This document shows, one piece after another, positions 45,234 through 54,999 of a stretch of 64,000 nt of DNA. Origin of the DNA: Clostridium sp. 1001275B_160808_H3. Its GTDB lineage: Bacteria; Bacillota; Clostridia; Clostridiales; Clostridiaceae. The notes below the pieces were generated by a model. That model was not told the origin of the DNA. It saw nothing but the letters and a program-made list of their open reading frames with translations, and searched no databases. The DNA lies in assembly GCF_015550425.1 (NCBI RefSeq), contig NZ_JADNAT010000019.1, forward strand, positions 7,680 through 71,679. Direction: 5' to 3'. The position numbers and the translations under genes were made by a program. Each line of letters opens with the position of its first letter. Within the stretch, counting starts at the first letter, position 1.

Positions 45234-45691
45234 TATTTATCCCTCCATTTTCTTCAACCTTTACTTCAACTGTTAATATAATAATAGTCTCATTAATAAA
45301 TTCTTCATACCTATAAAAATGTATATGTTTTCATATAAAAATTAGAGGATTAAAAAGTAAAATTTAATAGGTATTCTTCTCCAGTATCAACACCTATTGA
45401 TCCCACACATTCTCACATGCGAAAGCCTTACGTTTACAAGGTTTAGCTGCATTAAGCAAAAATAAACTGCACTAAAAATATCATAATCAATTTTGCAATT
45501 TACCCATAAAATTTCATATATTTATCATGGATAATTGCACATTTAACCCTAGATATTTTTAATACAGTTTATTATTTTTTTACTGTAAAGACTACGATAA
45601 ATAAAATATGTAGAATAAGCCTAATACTTCTTTGCACAGCTATCTAGCTTATGGAACATTTTTATTTATCTTAGCTATTATCATTAACAAT
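45234..45691. other. Gap between the YesL-like gene and the importer operon
   Basis: About 460 bases, no gene. Near 45590-45650 lies CTACGATAAATAAAATATG and TGCACAGCTATCTAGCT (45633-45649). The latter is repeated in inverted orientation, 16 of 17 bases, at 49906-49922 beyond the histidine kinase gene. A GC-richer stretch (ACATGCGAAAGCCTTACG) is near 45417-45434. Likely holds the importer promoter. Confidence 0.45.
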
Positions 45692-46378
45692 TTAACTGTT
45701 GTATTTTTCCTTCAAATAATTTTCTGCATCTATTAGTATATTTTTTTCTAGAATTAAAATTAAATATGCTAACGCAATTGGTCCAAATAATACTCCTAAT
45801 AAGGATATTTTTAAAAATTTTATTGTAAATAAAGCTATTATTATTATTGAAAGAACAGTAAGTGTTATATAAAACTTCTTAAATGTTAATGTAATAGCAA
45901 GTCTAAATACATCTTTTGTTTTAGCACTTATTCTTGCAATAATAGGAAATACATATAAACTAATTGCAAGTGCAAAAATAGCAATTGCTATAAATATATA
46001 TGAAAGAATATTCACTCCAGCTTTAAAGAAATGTTCTATATCTAAATAACTCATTAAAAGTATAATACTTATTATGGTACTAGCAAAAATACCTTGTAGG
46101 AAGTTTAATTTATAGAAATACAGAAAATCTTTTTTTGAATCTGTTTCATTTCCCTTGATTACCCTGCCTAAAACTGAAAACATTGTGGAAAGCGCAGGTC
46201 CTATTAATATTCCCAAAAATGATAGGATATAAATTGAAAGATTGCTACCTGAAAATATGAAATAAGCTATAAAGGGAGATATTGCTATTAAGAAATATAT
46301 ATTTGTCATAAATATATATATAAATCTTTTAGTTAAATAATAAACACTATTACTTTTTAAATTATTGTCATTGCTCAT
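45692..46378 (-). CDS. YesL-like DUF624 membrane protein
   Basis: 228 residues with about five or six membrane spans. DUF624/YesL proteins accompany YesMN two-component systems and LplB/YtcP importers in Firmicutes; their role is unknown. The gene follows the response regulator by 18 bases, so it is in the same transcript. Confidence 0.75.
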   Translation of the reverse strand: MSNDNNLKSNSVYYLTKRFIYIFMTNIYFLIAISPFIAYFIFSGSNLSIYILSFLGILIGPALSTMFSVLGRVIKGNETDSKKDFLYFYKLNFLQGIFASTIISIILLMSYLDIEHFFKAGVNILSYIFIAIAIFALAISLYVFPIIARISAKTKDVFRLAITLTFKKFYITLTVLSIIIIALFTIKFLKISLLGVLFGPIALAYLILILEKNILIDAENYLKEKYNS

Positions 46379-46396
46379 TTAAACCATCTCCTATTT

Positions 46397-47920
46397 TTAC
46401 ATTTCTTTCTGTTTCTTATAATTTAGTGGGCTTATACCAACATACTTTTTAAATTTACTATGAAAATAATCTATATTCTTATATCCAATACGCTCGCATA
46501 CTTCATAAACTTTAAGATTTTCTTCTACTAATAACTTTTTACCCTCTTCAATTCTAATTTTATCTAAATAAGTATTAAAAGATTCTCCTGTATAACTTTT
46601 AAAGATCTTCCCTAAGTAAGCACTATTGTAATTAAATATCTCTGCTAAATTTTCAAGCTTCAAATCCTTATAATAGTTTTTTTCCACATATTTAACTACT
46701 CTCTTAATTGATGAATTATTAGAGCTCGTACTAATTTCCTTTGATATAGAAGATAATCCTTTAGATAAAACTTCTATTACTCCTTTTAAATTTTCTTCTA
46801 AATAAATTTTATCTATTATCTTTTCTTCAATTTTTAAACTTTCCTCTTTAAGCTTATAATCCTGTTTTATCTTTTCCTTAAAATCTAAAAGAGTTCTTGT
46901 TATTGTAAACTTAATTTCATCTTCTCTAAATCCTTTTGCTCTAATTAACTTCTCTAATATATTTAAATTTTCATTAAGTTTATCCTTCTGACCAATTTCA
47001 GTATAAGTAATTATCTTATTAAGGATTTTCTTTTCATCTAAATTTAAATCTATATTTTCTTTTTGAACTTGTAAATTAGATGCTATAGCTGAATTGCTGA
47101 ATAAAAATTTATTATTTGTTAAATTCTTTGCACTTCTATAAGACTTATAAATATCTTCAATATCATTTACATCTTCACCTAATGCTATAAAATTATTTCC
47201 TCCTAAGTTTTTATCTAAACTCAACTTTACATTGGTTAATAATTTATGAGCATAATTTACATTTATATTTCTTATTACTAGGGCTAGTCTATCCCCTAAC
47301 TTAATAACATCTATATTTTCCTTTTCATCTATGCTATTTATAATCACTTCTTCAATTTTAACTATATTATCAAAATTATATTGATTTAAAGAATTGCTTA
47401 TAAGTGCAACTTGGAAGCTTGAGGTATTTAAGCTATTTTTTATATCTTCATATTCACTTACATCTTTTTTTGCAATTAACTGTGTTAGTACATATTGTCT
47501 TAAGGCTATTTTACTTTTTTCTCCTCTTGCTTCATTTTTTTTCTCTTCTTCTATTTCTTTTTTTAACTTTAATGCTATTTCTAAAAGTTCATCTTCATCT
47601 ATAGGTTTTAATAAATACTCTTTAACTCCATATTTAATTGCTTTTTGAGCATATTCAAAGTTTGAATACCCACTAATAACTATAAATTTACCTTTAATAC
47701 CACTTTCCTTAAAGTCTTTTATTATATCTAGTCCAAGTTTCCCTGGCATTTGTATATCAATTAAGATTATATCTGGTTTTAAACCTAAAATCTTGGAATA
47801 CCCTTCATCTCCATCTGCTGCTTCACCACATATTTCAAAACCATTTTCTCTCCAATTTATAACATGCTTTAATCCCTCTCTTACATAAGGCTCATCATCA
47901 ATTATTAAAACTTTCAACAT
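46397..47920 (-). CDS. Response regulator with AraC output domain (YesN-like)
   Basis: 507 residues. An N-terminal receiver domain has the acidic pair IIDDEPYVREG, phosphoacceptor Asp in DIILIDIQMPG near residue 56 and the conserved lysine in EYLLKPID. A long middle part follows, then a C-terminal AraC helix-turn-helix (LENLAEIFNYNSAYLGKIFKSYTG, VYEVCERIGYKNIDYFHSKFKKYVG). It should bind DNA at the importer and glycosidase genes when phosphorylated by the kinase encoded upstream. Confidence 0.92.
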   Translation of the reverse strand: MLKVLIIDDEPYVREGLKHVINWRENGFEICGEAADGDEGYSKILGLKPDIILIDIQMPGKLGLDIIKDFKESGIKGKFIVISGYSNFEYAQKAIKYGVKEYLLKPIDEDELLEIALKLKKEIEEEKKNEARGEKSKIALRQYVLTQLIAKKDVSEYEDIKNSLNTSSFQVALISNSLNQYNFDNIVKIEEVIINSIDEKENIDVIKLGDRLALVIRNINVNYAHKLLTNVKLSLDKNLGGNNFIALGEDVNDIEDIYKSYRSAKNLTNNKFLFSNSAIASNLQVQKENIDLNLDEKKILNKIITYTEIGQKDKLNENLNILEKLIRAKGFREDEIKFTITRTLLDFKEKIKQDYKLKEESLKIEEKIIDKIYLEENLKGVIEVLSKGLSSISKEISTSSNNSSIKRVVKYVEKNYYKDLKLENLAEIFNYNSAYLGKIFKSYTGESFNTYLDKIRIEEGKKLLVEENLKVYEVCERIGYKNIDYFHSKFKKYVGISPLNYKKQKEM

Positions 47921-48018
47921 TGAAATTCTCCCCCTTTTCTAGTAAAAATTTAAGTCGTAAAATGTATATTATTTCTGTCATCTCAAAGCTAAAATATCTA
48001 TTTTATTTAGATGAATTT

Positions 48019-49842
48019 TTATATAAACTCAAATTGCTTTTTACTTGGCAATAATATTATTACTTTAGTTCCAGTATCTACAGTACTTAAAATATATAAT
48101 CCATACTCTTCCCCATAAAACATCTTTATTCTTTCATTAACATTACTTATGCCTATGCTCTTTTTATTTTCATTATTATAGTTTCTTAATTTTCCATTTA
48201 TATAGTCTAATTTTTCATTAGTTATTCCAACTCCATTATCTGAAACTTCTACTATTAAATATCCTACTTCATCATATATAGAAATCTCTATTTTCCCAAT
48301 TTTTGTACTACTTTCTAAACCGTGAACAAAAGCATTTTCTACTATTGGTTGTAATAATAAAGGTAAAATCTCATATTCACTTGTATCTACTTCAATCTTA
48401 AATTCATATTCGACTTTTCCCTTAAATCTTAACCCCTGTATCTCTAAGTAGCTTCCTATAATATCAAGTTCTGATTCTAAAGTAACAACTTCATTGGTAA
48501 CTTCTAAATTTCTTCTCATGATTTTCCCCAGCTTTTTAACTATATTAGCAAGCTCTCTGTCTCCATTACAAAATGCCCTCATCCTTATAGTTTCTAAAGT
48601 ATTATATAGAAAATGCGGATTTATTTGGCTGGCAAGCATCTTAAATTCTGCATCCTTTTGTTTTACAATTAGGCTTTTTTGCTCAATTTCTTTAACATAT
48701 ACTTCATCTATAAGCTTTTTAATACTCTCAACCATAGTATAAAAATGTTGATAAATATAACCTATTTCATCCTTACCTTCAATTTTTTCTTTTATCTCAA
48801 AGTTTCCTTCAACCACCTTAGATATTTCTGCACTTAAAAGACCTACTCTATCCGAAAATAACTTTGAAAAATATAATATAATAATTAATGATATTGTTAC
48901 TGCTATACTTATTATAGCTATACTCTTATCAATTGCATCTCTTGATTGTTCCATTATTTTATAAACTGGAACACTAACTGCTATTTCAAATATGTTATTA
49001 AAAGATTTATCTATCTTGTATTTTTCTGAAATAACATAATTTTGACCTAAATTAACTTCTTCTTTAACATCATTATAATAATCTACTTCATCCTTATTAT
49101 GAATTAAAACTAATTCACTACCTTCCTCATATTCATCTGAAGCTACCACTGTTCCATCTATCAAAATACTTGTTGGAAATGGTTGCTGAGAAATTATTGT
49201 CCTTAGCTTTGAAGTTTGGAGGCTTATTACTAACACTCCAATATGCCCATGTATATCACAATATATATCTCTAATTAATGATAAACTATACTTCTTGGTT
49301 ATATTATCAAAATTATACTGCCATGTTATTCCCCCTTTATCTTCCCTTGCATTATTATACCAATCACTATTTTTAACTGTATCATCTACTTTAACTATAA
49401 CTGAGTTATCTAATATTGATTGATTTTCTACATATAATCTTATTGTAGATAGGTCATTATAGTATCTTAAATAATTACTTAAAATCGGATACTCATTATA
49501 AGCATTTACATTGCTCCCATAATCCTGGTATTCAGTTTTAACTATATCATGAAGATTCTCATCTTGATAAATCATATCAGATGTTGATGTTGCAAACCTT
49601 AAAGTTTCATTTAATCGTTGTTTAATTTGTTTTGATGTATATCTTGCATCCTTTTGTGAATTTTCAACTACCACCTTACTCATTTTTGTAGTAAAATAAA
49701 CCCCAACAGTTAAAACGGTAACTACAACGATAATAAAATATACAATTAAAAGCTTAGTCCTAATTTTCATATTATTCAAAATATTTCTCAGAATATTTAA
49801 GCTACCTTTTAAAAAATTCAAACTACTTTTTAGCTTGTTCAT
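48019..49842 (-). CDS. Sensor histidine kinase (YesM-like)
   Basis: 607 residues. Membrane span near residues 27-49, an extracytoplasmic dCache-like sensor to about residue 295, a second span, then HAMP (LLSAEISKVVEGNFEI), a His_kinase domain with phosphoacceptor histidine in QINPHFLYNTLETIRM, and an HATPase domain (DNGVGI, GIGISNVNERI). It senses an external sugar signal, perhaps with the binding lipoprotein, and phosphorylates the YesN-like regulator. First gene of the TCS-YesL transcript. Confidence 0.92.
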   Translation of the reverse strand: MNKLKSSLNFLKGSLNILRNILNNMKIRTKLLIVYFIIVVVTVLTVGVYFTTKMSKVVVENSQKDARYTSKQIKQRLNETLRFATSTSDMIYQDENLHDIVKTEYQDYGSNVNAYNEYPILSNYLRYYNDLSTIRLYVENQSILDNSVIVKVDDTVKNSDWYNNAREDKGGITWQYNFDNITKKYSLSLIRDIYCDIHGHIGVLVISLQTSKLRTIISQQPFPTSILIDGTVVASDEYEEGSELVLIHNKDEVDYYNDVKEEVNLGQNYVISEKYKIDKSFNNIFEIAVSVPVYKIMEQSRDAIDKSIAIISIAVTISLIIILYFSKLFSDRVGLLSAEISKVVEGNFEIKEKIEGKDEIGYIYQHFYTMVESIKKLIDEVYVKEIEQKSLIVKQKDAEFKMLASQINPHFLYNTLETIRMRAFCNGDRELANIVKKLGKIMRRNLEVTNEVVTLESELDIIGSYLEIQGLRFKGKVEYEFKIEVDTSEYEILPLLLQPIVENAFVHGLESSTKIGKIEISIYDEVGYLIVEVSDNGVGITNEKLDYINGKLRNYNNENKKSIGISNVNERIKMFYGEEYGLYILSTVDTGTKVIILLPSKKQFEFI

Positions 49843-50662
49843 AACTGCTCCTTAATTGTTATAAATTGAGAATATAAAGGCTACGATAATTAGATATATT
49901 CTACAAGCTAGATACCTGTGCAGGCATTGAATACTTAGTGAAGTTAAACGCAGTTACACCTGAGCTTAGTATGAAAGTCCATCTACTGAAGCTTGTCTTA
50001 AGTAGATTTTCCTATTAAAAATCAGAAAACTACTATTCCAAGAGTTTTGCTTAACTCGCTACGCTCAGACAATTAAGCAACACTAATGCCTACTATCTTT
50101 TTCCACGTCAAGTGCTTCTAATTTCTCGCTATATGCTTATTCCACAGTCAATTTATCTTCGCAGATTTATATTCTGCCACTTTACACAGTTAAATTAAGA
50201 ATTAGCCTCATTAATTATATGTATTAAATTGGAAATTTCATTATAATGAGAAACTACAATTCTTATTTAAAATATCTAATATGGCGTTAAAAATTTTTAT
50301 TGTTTGAGCGCAGAGAATTATAAAAATTTAGTCATCTTTGATATCTTAAATTTAGAATTGTCTTCGAAATTATATAAAAATCGGAAAGTTAATACATATC
50401 ACTATATTTAATTCGTAATTTATAACGAGTTTTCTTTATGTAAACATTTATATTATAAATACTATTTTAATGTATCTTTTTATTTATGTAAACATACACA
50501 CTTTACGATATCCCAATAAAACCACTAATTTTTTTAGTAATTTTAATATAATTAATAACGTATTAATAAATTTTTTTCTATTATAAACTTTAGTTAATTA
50601 TATATAAATAAGTTACAGTACTAGTGTAATAAGTATTTAAAAAATATATAGGAGGGAATGAA
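49843..50662. promoter_or_regulatory. Divergent 820-bp control region with paired TTTATGTAAACAT direct repeats
   Basis: No gene fits. TTTATGTAAACAT occurs twice in direct orientation at 50435-50447 and 50483-50495, 48 bases apart. The core ATGTAAACAT is near-palindromic, so it is a candidate regulator or catabolite-control site for GH42. AGCTAGATACCTGTGCA (49906-49922) is an inverted partner of a site at 45.6 kb. The part 49930-50180 is less AT-rich and may be decayed sequence. Confidence 0.4.
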
Positions 50663-52996
50663 ATGATTAGTTCAAAAACACCTTTCATACTTTATGGTGG
50701 GGATTATAATCCTGATCAATGGCCAAAAGAAATAATAATTGAAGATATGAAGTTTTTTAAAGATGCTAATATAAACGTTGTAACTTTACCTGTATTTAGC
50801 TGGGCATTATTACAACCTGATGAAGATACTTATAATTTTGAGTGGTTAGATGAAATATTAGATCTACTTAAGGAAAACGATATCTTTGTTTGTATGGCTA
50901 CTTCTACTGCTGTTCAACCTAATTGGATGTCAAAAAAGTATCCTGAAATTTTACCTACTGACTTTAATGGCATGAAAAGAAAATTTGGAGGAAGAGTTAA
51001 CTTTTGCCCAAATAGTGAAAAATATCGTGAGTTCTCTGTAAAACTTGCTACAAAACTCGCTGAAAGATATAAGGATTATTCAAACATAATAGCTTGGCAT
51101 ATAGGAAATGAATATGATAACTATTGCTATTGTGAGCATTGTGAAAATAAATTTAAGGAATGGGTTAAAAATAAATACAAAACTATTGAAAATGTTAATA
51201 AAGCTTGGAATATGAATTTCTGGGGCCACACCCTTTATAGCTTTGATGAAATAGTTGCACCTTCTGGCTTAAGTGAAGTTTGGTATGGCTATGATAAGCA
51301 ATGCACTAACTTTCAAGGAATTGCTTTAGATTATAATAGATTTATGTCTGACTCTATCCTTGAATGTTACTTAGGTGAATATAATGTTTTAAAAACTATA
51401 ACTCCTGATATAAAAATTACAACTAATTTTATGGGTACATTTAAGCCTTTGGATTACTTTAAATGGGCTAAGCATATGGATATAGTTTCTTGGGACAACT
51501 ATCCTGGTTTAAATGCTCACCCAAGTGATACTTCAATGCGTCATGATTTAATGAGAGGCTTAAAAAACGGGGATCCCTTTATGCTAATGGAACAAACTCC
51601 AAATCAACAAAACTGGCAACCTTATAATAGTGTAAAAAGACCTGGGGTTATGAGGCTATTAAGTTATCAAGCAGTTGCTCATGGAGCTGATACAGTTATG
51701 TTCTTCCAGATGAGACAATCCATTGGAGCTTGTGAAAAATATCATGCTGCAGTTATTCCACATGCTGGACATGAAAACACTAGAACATTTAAAGAATGTG
51801 CAAAGCTTGGTGAAGAACTTAAATCATTAGGAGATACAATAATCGATTCAAAATATGATGCAAAAGTTGCTATTATATTTGATTGGGACAACTGGTGGGC
51901 AGTAGAATTTTCAAGTGGTCCATCTATTCAACTTAGATATGTTGAGCAAATTGAAAAGTATTATAAAGCTTTCCATAACCTTAATGTAGCTGTAGATTTT
52001 GTTGAACCAAATGGAGATTTCACTAAATACTCAGTAGTATTAGGACCAGTACTTTATATGCTTCATAATGGAGTTGCTAACAATATTAAAAACTATGTTT
52101 CAAATGGAGGAACTTTCATAACTACTTACTTTAGTGGATATGTAAATGAAAATGATCTAGTTCAACTTGGAGGTTATCCAGCAGAGCTTAGAGACATGCT
52201 AGGACTTTGGGTTGAAGAAATAGATGCCCTTCCACCAGATATGAACAATTCTATTAACTTTAGAAATAATTTAAGCAATGCAACAAATACTGAAAAAATA
52301 GAAAATGTGGTTACTGAATTTAATAACGTAGTAACTACAGAAAATATAATAAATAATGATTCTAATAATGTAGGTACTGCATCTAATGCTTCAGTAACTA
52401 CATCAAATAAAATAGATAATAAATCCAACAATGTAGGTACTGAGTTTAATGACATAGTAACTACATCAAATACTGTAGTTACTAAATTTAATAACACAGT
52501 AACTACAACTAGTAATATAAACTCTATTTCTAATGAAGGAACAAAAGTAAATCCTGTAGAAAATTATGCTATGAAAGATAGCTATACATGCGATATGGTT
52601 TGCGATATCATCAATTTAGAAGGGGCTACTCCACTTGCTGTTTATGGATCAGACTTCTATAAAGATTCTCCTGTGTTTACAGTAAACACTTATGGCAACG
52701 GTAAGGCTTATTATATAGGAGCAAATCCTGAACAAAACTTCTTAAATGACTTTGCAAATTCTCTTTCTAAGGAAAATAATTTATTAATAGATATTCCAAA
52801 TGTTGATGGAGTTGAAATTACTAGAAGATTCAAAGATGATTATAGCTTAACATTTATTTTAAATCATAATAATGATGAAGTTAATATAACTTTAGATGAT
52901 AAGGAATATATAAATCTATTAAACAATACAGCTGTAAAAGGTAATATAATATTAAAAGCTAAAGATGTGGCTATATTAAAAACTATAAATAAATAA
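50663..52996 (+). CDS. Beta-galactosidase GH42 with repeat-encoded insert
   Basis: 777 residues, cytosolic (no signal peptide). The GH42 acid/base is E150 in AWHIGNEY and the nucleophile E310 in PFMLMEQTP. The Zn-cluster cysteines C115, C155, C157 and C160 (CPN, CYCEHC) are kept. The trimerisation domain is interrupted at about residues 536-632 by a low-complexity Asn/Thr/Val insert of seven-residue repeats (VVTEFNN, VGTEFND, VVTKFNN), encoded by 21-base palindromic units. After it the family sequence resumes (CDMVCDIINLEGATPLAVYG). GGAGGG before ATG. It probably removes beta-galactose from imported oligosaccharide. Confidence 0.92.
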   Translation: MISSKTPFILYGGDYNPDQWPKEIIIEDMKFFKDANINVVTLPVFSWALLQPDEDTYNFEWLDEILDLLKENDIFVCMATSTAVQPNWMSKKYPEILPTDFNGMKRKFGGRVNFCPNSEKYREFSVKLATKLAERYKDYSNIIAWHIGNEYDNYCYCEHCENKFKEWVKNKYKTIENVNKAWNMNFWGHTLYSFDEIVAPSGLSEVWYGYDKQCTNFQGIALDYNRFMSDSILECYLGEYNVLKTITPDIKITTNFMGTFKPLDYFKWAKHMDIVSWDNYPGLNAHPSDTSMRHDLMRGLKNGDPFMLMEQTPNQQNWQPYNSVKRPGVMRLLSYQAVAHGADTVMFFQMRQSIGACEKYHAAVIPHAGHENTRTFKECAKLGEELKSLGDTIIDSKYDAKVAIIFDWDNWWAVEFSSGPSIQLRYVEQIEKYYKAFHNLNVAVDFVEPNGDFTKYSVVLGPVLYMLHNGVANNIKNYVSNGGTFITTYFSGYVNENDLVQLGGYPAELRDMLGLWVEEIDALPPDMNNSINFRNNLSNATNTEKIENVVTEFNNVVTTENIINNDSNNVGTASNASVTTSNKIDNKSNNVGTEFNDIVTTSNTVVTKFNNTVTTTSNINSISNEGTKVNPVENYAMKDSYTCDMVCDIINLEGATPLAVYGSDFYKDSPVFTVNTYGNGKAYYIGANPEQNFLNDFANSLSKENNLLIDIPNVDGVEITRRFKDDYSLTFILNHNNDEVNITLDDKEYINLLNNTAVKGNIILKAKDVAILKTINK
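52307..52506. repeat. Four palindromic repeat modules inside the GH42 gene
   Basis: Pairs GTGGTTAC/GTAACTAC (52307, 52331), GTAGGTAC/GTAACTAC (52370, 52394), GTAGGTAC/GTAACTAC (52433, 52457) and GTAGTTAC/GTAACTAC (52475, 52499). Each is 8+16+8 bases; the starts are 63, 63 and 42 bases apart, all multiples of 21. The reading frame stays open throughout. Confidence 0.9.
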
Positions 52997-53231
52997 TTTA
53001 TTAATAGAAATTTATGGGCTTAAGGTTGTAATAACTAAGATACCCGTAAAATGGAATTTAGTTAATCCCTTTAGTTTAGTTAATAACTTTTTTCATATAA
53101 ATCTCTTTAATAATATAAAAAGAGGATGTCTCTAAAGATTTTTCTTATATTTGTTTATTAAATTACTACCAATTATTATTATTAAAAAATAAAATAGTGT
53201 ATAAAATAAAAATAAATGATATAATATAAAT

Positions 53232-53351
53232 AAGAAAAGCATCGTACGGCTAATACGATGCTTGCCCTAGAACGTTTTACGTTGGGCTATTGATAGTGTA
53301 AATTGTTACAAGAAGAACGGCATTAATCTTGAGCGGATGGATGTCGTTTTT
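53232..53351 (+). ncRNA. Candidate structured small RNA with own promoter and terminator
   Basis: A GC-richer island in AT-rich intergenic DNA. TATAAT (53220-53225) precedes it; no good -35. Successive hairpins: GCATCGTA/TACGATGC with a 7-base loop; GCCC...GGGC enclosing AACGT/ACGTT; TGTAA/TTACA; and a last stem AACGGCAT/ATGTCGTT followed by TTTTTCTTT as a terminator. No open frame of note. I do not recognise an Rfam family. The orientation could also be reversed, but promoter and T run favour plus. Confidence 0.5.
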
Positions 53352-53425
53352 CTTTGCTATTAATCTTAATATTTAGACCTAAAAGTTTTAAATTTATCTT
53401 CTCTACTCCTACTGATACTTTAAAT

Positions 53426-53986
53426 TCATTTTTTATTTTCTATATTTGTTATAAATATTTCCTTATCTTGCTCACTTTCAAATATAGTTATTGGAATTAC
53501 TAACGGATATACTTTTTTTATTTTATTCTTCATGAAAACAGATGATATAATTATATACCCCTTAAATTGATCTACAAAAATATTTTTATCCAAGTTAATA
53601 TTTAAATTTTTTTCATTATATTTAACCTCTATATATTCATCTTTTAAAAGAATTATTTTTTCAGCTGAAAATAGTTGCTTTTTTTTATAATACTTATGCG
53701 CAATATTTTTAAGTCTTTTCATCATCAATTTAGGCAAAATTTTCAAAAAAAGATATATTATAAATAAAGTTAAAGCTATTATAATTAATGCATAAAAGCT
53801 TAATATGAAAATATTTAGATAAAATTTCGGATCACTTCTAATTGTATATATAATAACTATACTTGGCGTTAATATTGCAATTACACTTAAAAACATATAA
53901 TATTTTTTCCACCAAAAAGATTTTAAATAATTATATTCTAATAATTTTTCTATATCTTCTATATTATTTTTAAATTTAATATTCAT
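53426..53986 (-). CDS. YcxB-like two-span membrane protein
   Basis: About 186 residues from ATG 53986 (GAGGGG 5 bases upstream; a longer frame to 54010 lacks a site). Two membrane spans near residues 30-52 and 65-90, followed by a cytoplasmic beta-rich tail with the order seen in YcxB-like proteins (LKDEYIEVKYNEKNLNINLDK, then GYIIISS). Function unknown. Its left-hand neighbour is the RNA candidate. Confidence 0.6.
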   Translation of the reverse strand: MNIKFKNNIEDIEKLLEYNYLKSFWWKKYYMFLSVIAILTPSIVIIYTIRSDPKFYLNIFILSFYALIIIALTLFIIYLFLKILPKLMMKRLKNIAHKYYKKKQLFSAEKIILLKDEYIEVKYNEKNLNINLDKNIFVDQFKGYIIISSVFMKNKIKKVYPLVIPITIFESEQDKEIFITNIENKK

Positions 53987-54310
53987 AAATCCCCTCTTAT
54001 TTCTAATCATAGTTTTTATTACATTGATTATATCATACCTTTTAATATGAATATCATTTACCTCTTAAAATTTAATAATTTGCCTAAATGAATTTTTCAA
54101 AAGAACTAAAGATGAAAATATTAAACCATTTATGAACCATAAAAGTATATTTTATATATTACAAATATACTTTACCCACTTATTTCCTGTATAATTATGT
54201 TAAGAACATTAAATCCAAAATAACTTATGATATTTCTAATATCATTATATCTTATTACGTTATCAAATTATATCTATTTCATATCAAATTTATATTAATG
54301 GGATGTTTTT
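53987..54310. other. AT-rich divergent gap, nothing else seen
   Basis: About 320 bases between the divergent YcxB-like and lipoprotein genes. No repeat, hairpin with GC content or small frame stands out. Confidence 0.5.
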
Positions 54311-54940
54311 ATGAGATCTTTTAAATCAACTCTATCACTTGCCTTACTATCATGCTCTACACTATTTCTATTTGGATGTTCTGAATATGGAGCTGACGGT
54401 AAACCAGTAATTTACTTATATCCAGCTGAAGAAAAAACTATTAATGTTAAATTGGACTATGATGGTGAACTTACTTCTACTTATCCTACATACAATGATG
54501 GATGGACTGTTAATGCTAAACCAGACGGTACATTAACTAACTTAGAAGATAATAAGGAGTATTCTTATTTATTTTGGGAAGGAAATCCCAATGTAGACTT
54601 AAATATTTCTGAAGGATTTGTTGTAAAAGCTGAAGATACAAAAGACTTTTTACAAGAAAAGTTAGAGTATCTAGGTTTAACACCAAAAGAATACAATGAA
54701 TTTATAGTTTATTGGCTTCCTATTCTTCAAGAAAATAAATATAATCTTATATCCTTTGCAGGTGAAGAATATAATAATTATGCCAAACTAGAAATAACCC
54801 CAAAACCAGATTCAATTTTAAGAGTTATGATGATTTATAAACCATTGAAAAAGCCTATAGAAATTAAAGAACAAGAATTAAAACAATTTGAAAGAACAGG
54901 CTTTACAGTTATAGAATGGGGTGGAAGACAGGTAGACTAA
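54311..54940 (+). CDS. Conserved lipoprotein with KPVIYLYP motif
   Basis: 209 residues. The signal peptide ends in the lipobox LFGC, so it is a membrane-anchored outer protein. The mature part begins with KPVIYLYPAEEKTINVKLDYDG and has EFIVYWLPILQENKYNLISF, LEITPKPDSILRVMMI and a FTVIEWGGRQ ending. This belongs to a conserved uncharacterised group that I recognise by the YLYP and EWGG ends but cannot name. The ribosome site is weak. A GC-rich terminator follows. Confidence 0.7.
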   Translation: MRSFKSTLSLALLSCSTLFLFGCSEYGADGKPVIYLYPAEEKTINVKLDYDGELTSTYPTYNDGWTVNAKPDGTLTNLEDNKEYSYLFWEGNPNVDLNISEGFVVKAEDTKDFLQEKLEYLGLTPKEYNEFIVYWLPILQENKYNLISFAGEEYNNYAKLEITPKPDSILRVMMIYKPLKKPIEIKEQELKQFERTGFTVIEWGGRQVD

Positions 54941-54964
54941 GACTTATTTAACTTCCAACTTTCT

Positions 54965-54993
54965 AAGCCTCAGGGACATTTCCCCTGGGGCTT
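54965..54993. terminator. GC-rich hairpin between convergent lipoprotein and GH95 genes
   Basis: AAGCCTCAGGG pairs with CCCTGGGGCTT with one wobble and a short loop. The T run is poor on both sides, so termination efficiency is uncertain. Confidence 0.65.
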
Positions 54994-54999
54994 AATATT

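Noticed and set aside
52174..52497. 107-codon leftward frame opposite the GH42 insert
   Set aside because: It is the antisense reading of the palindromic 21-base repeats; the regular units keep both strands open.
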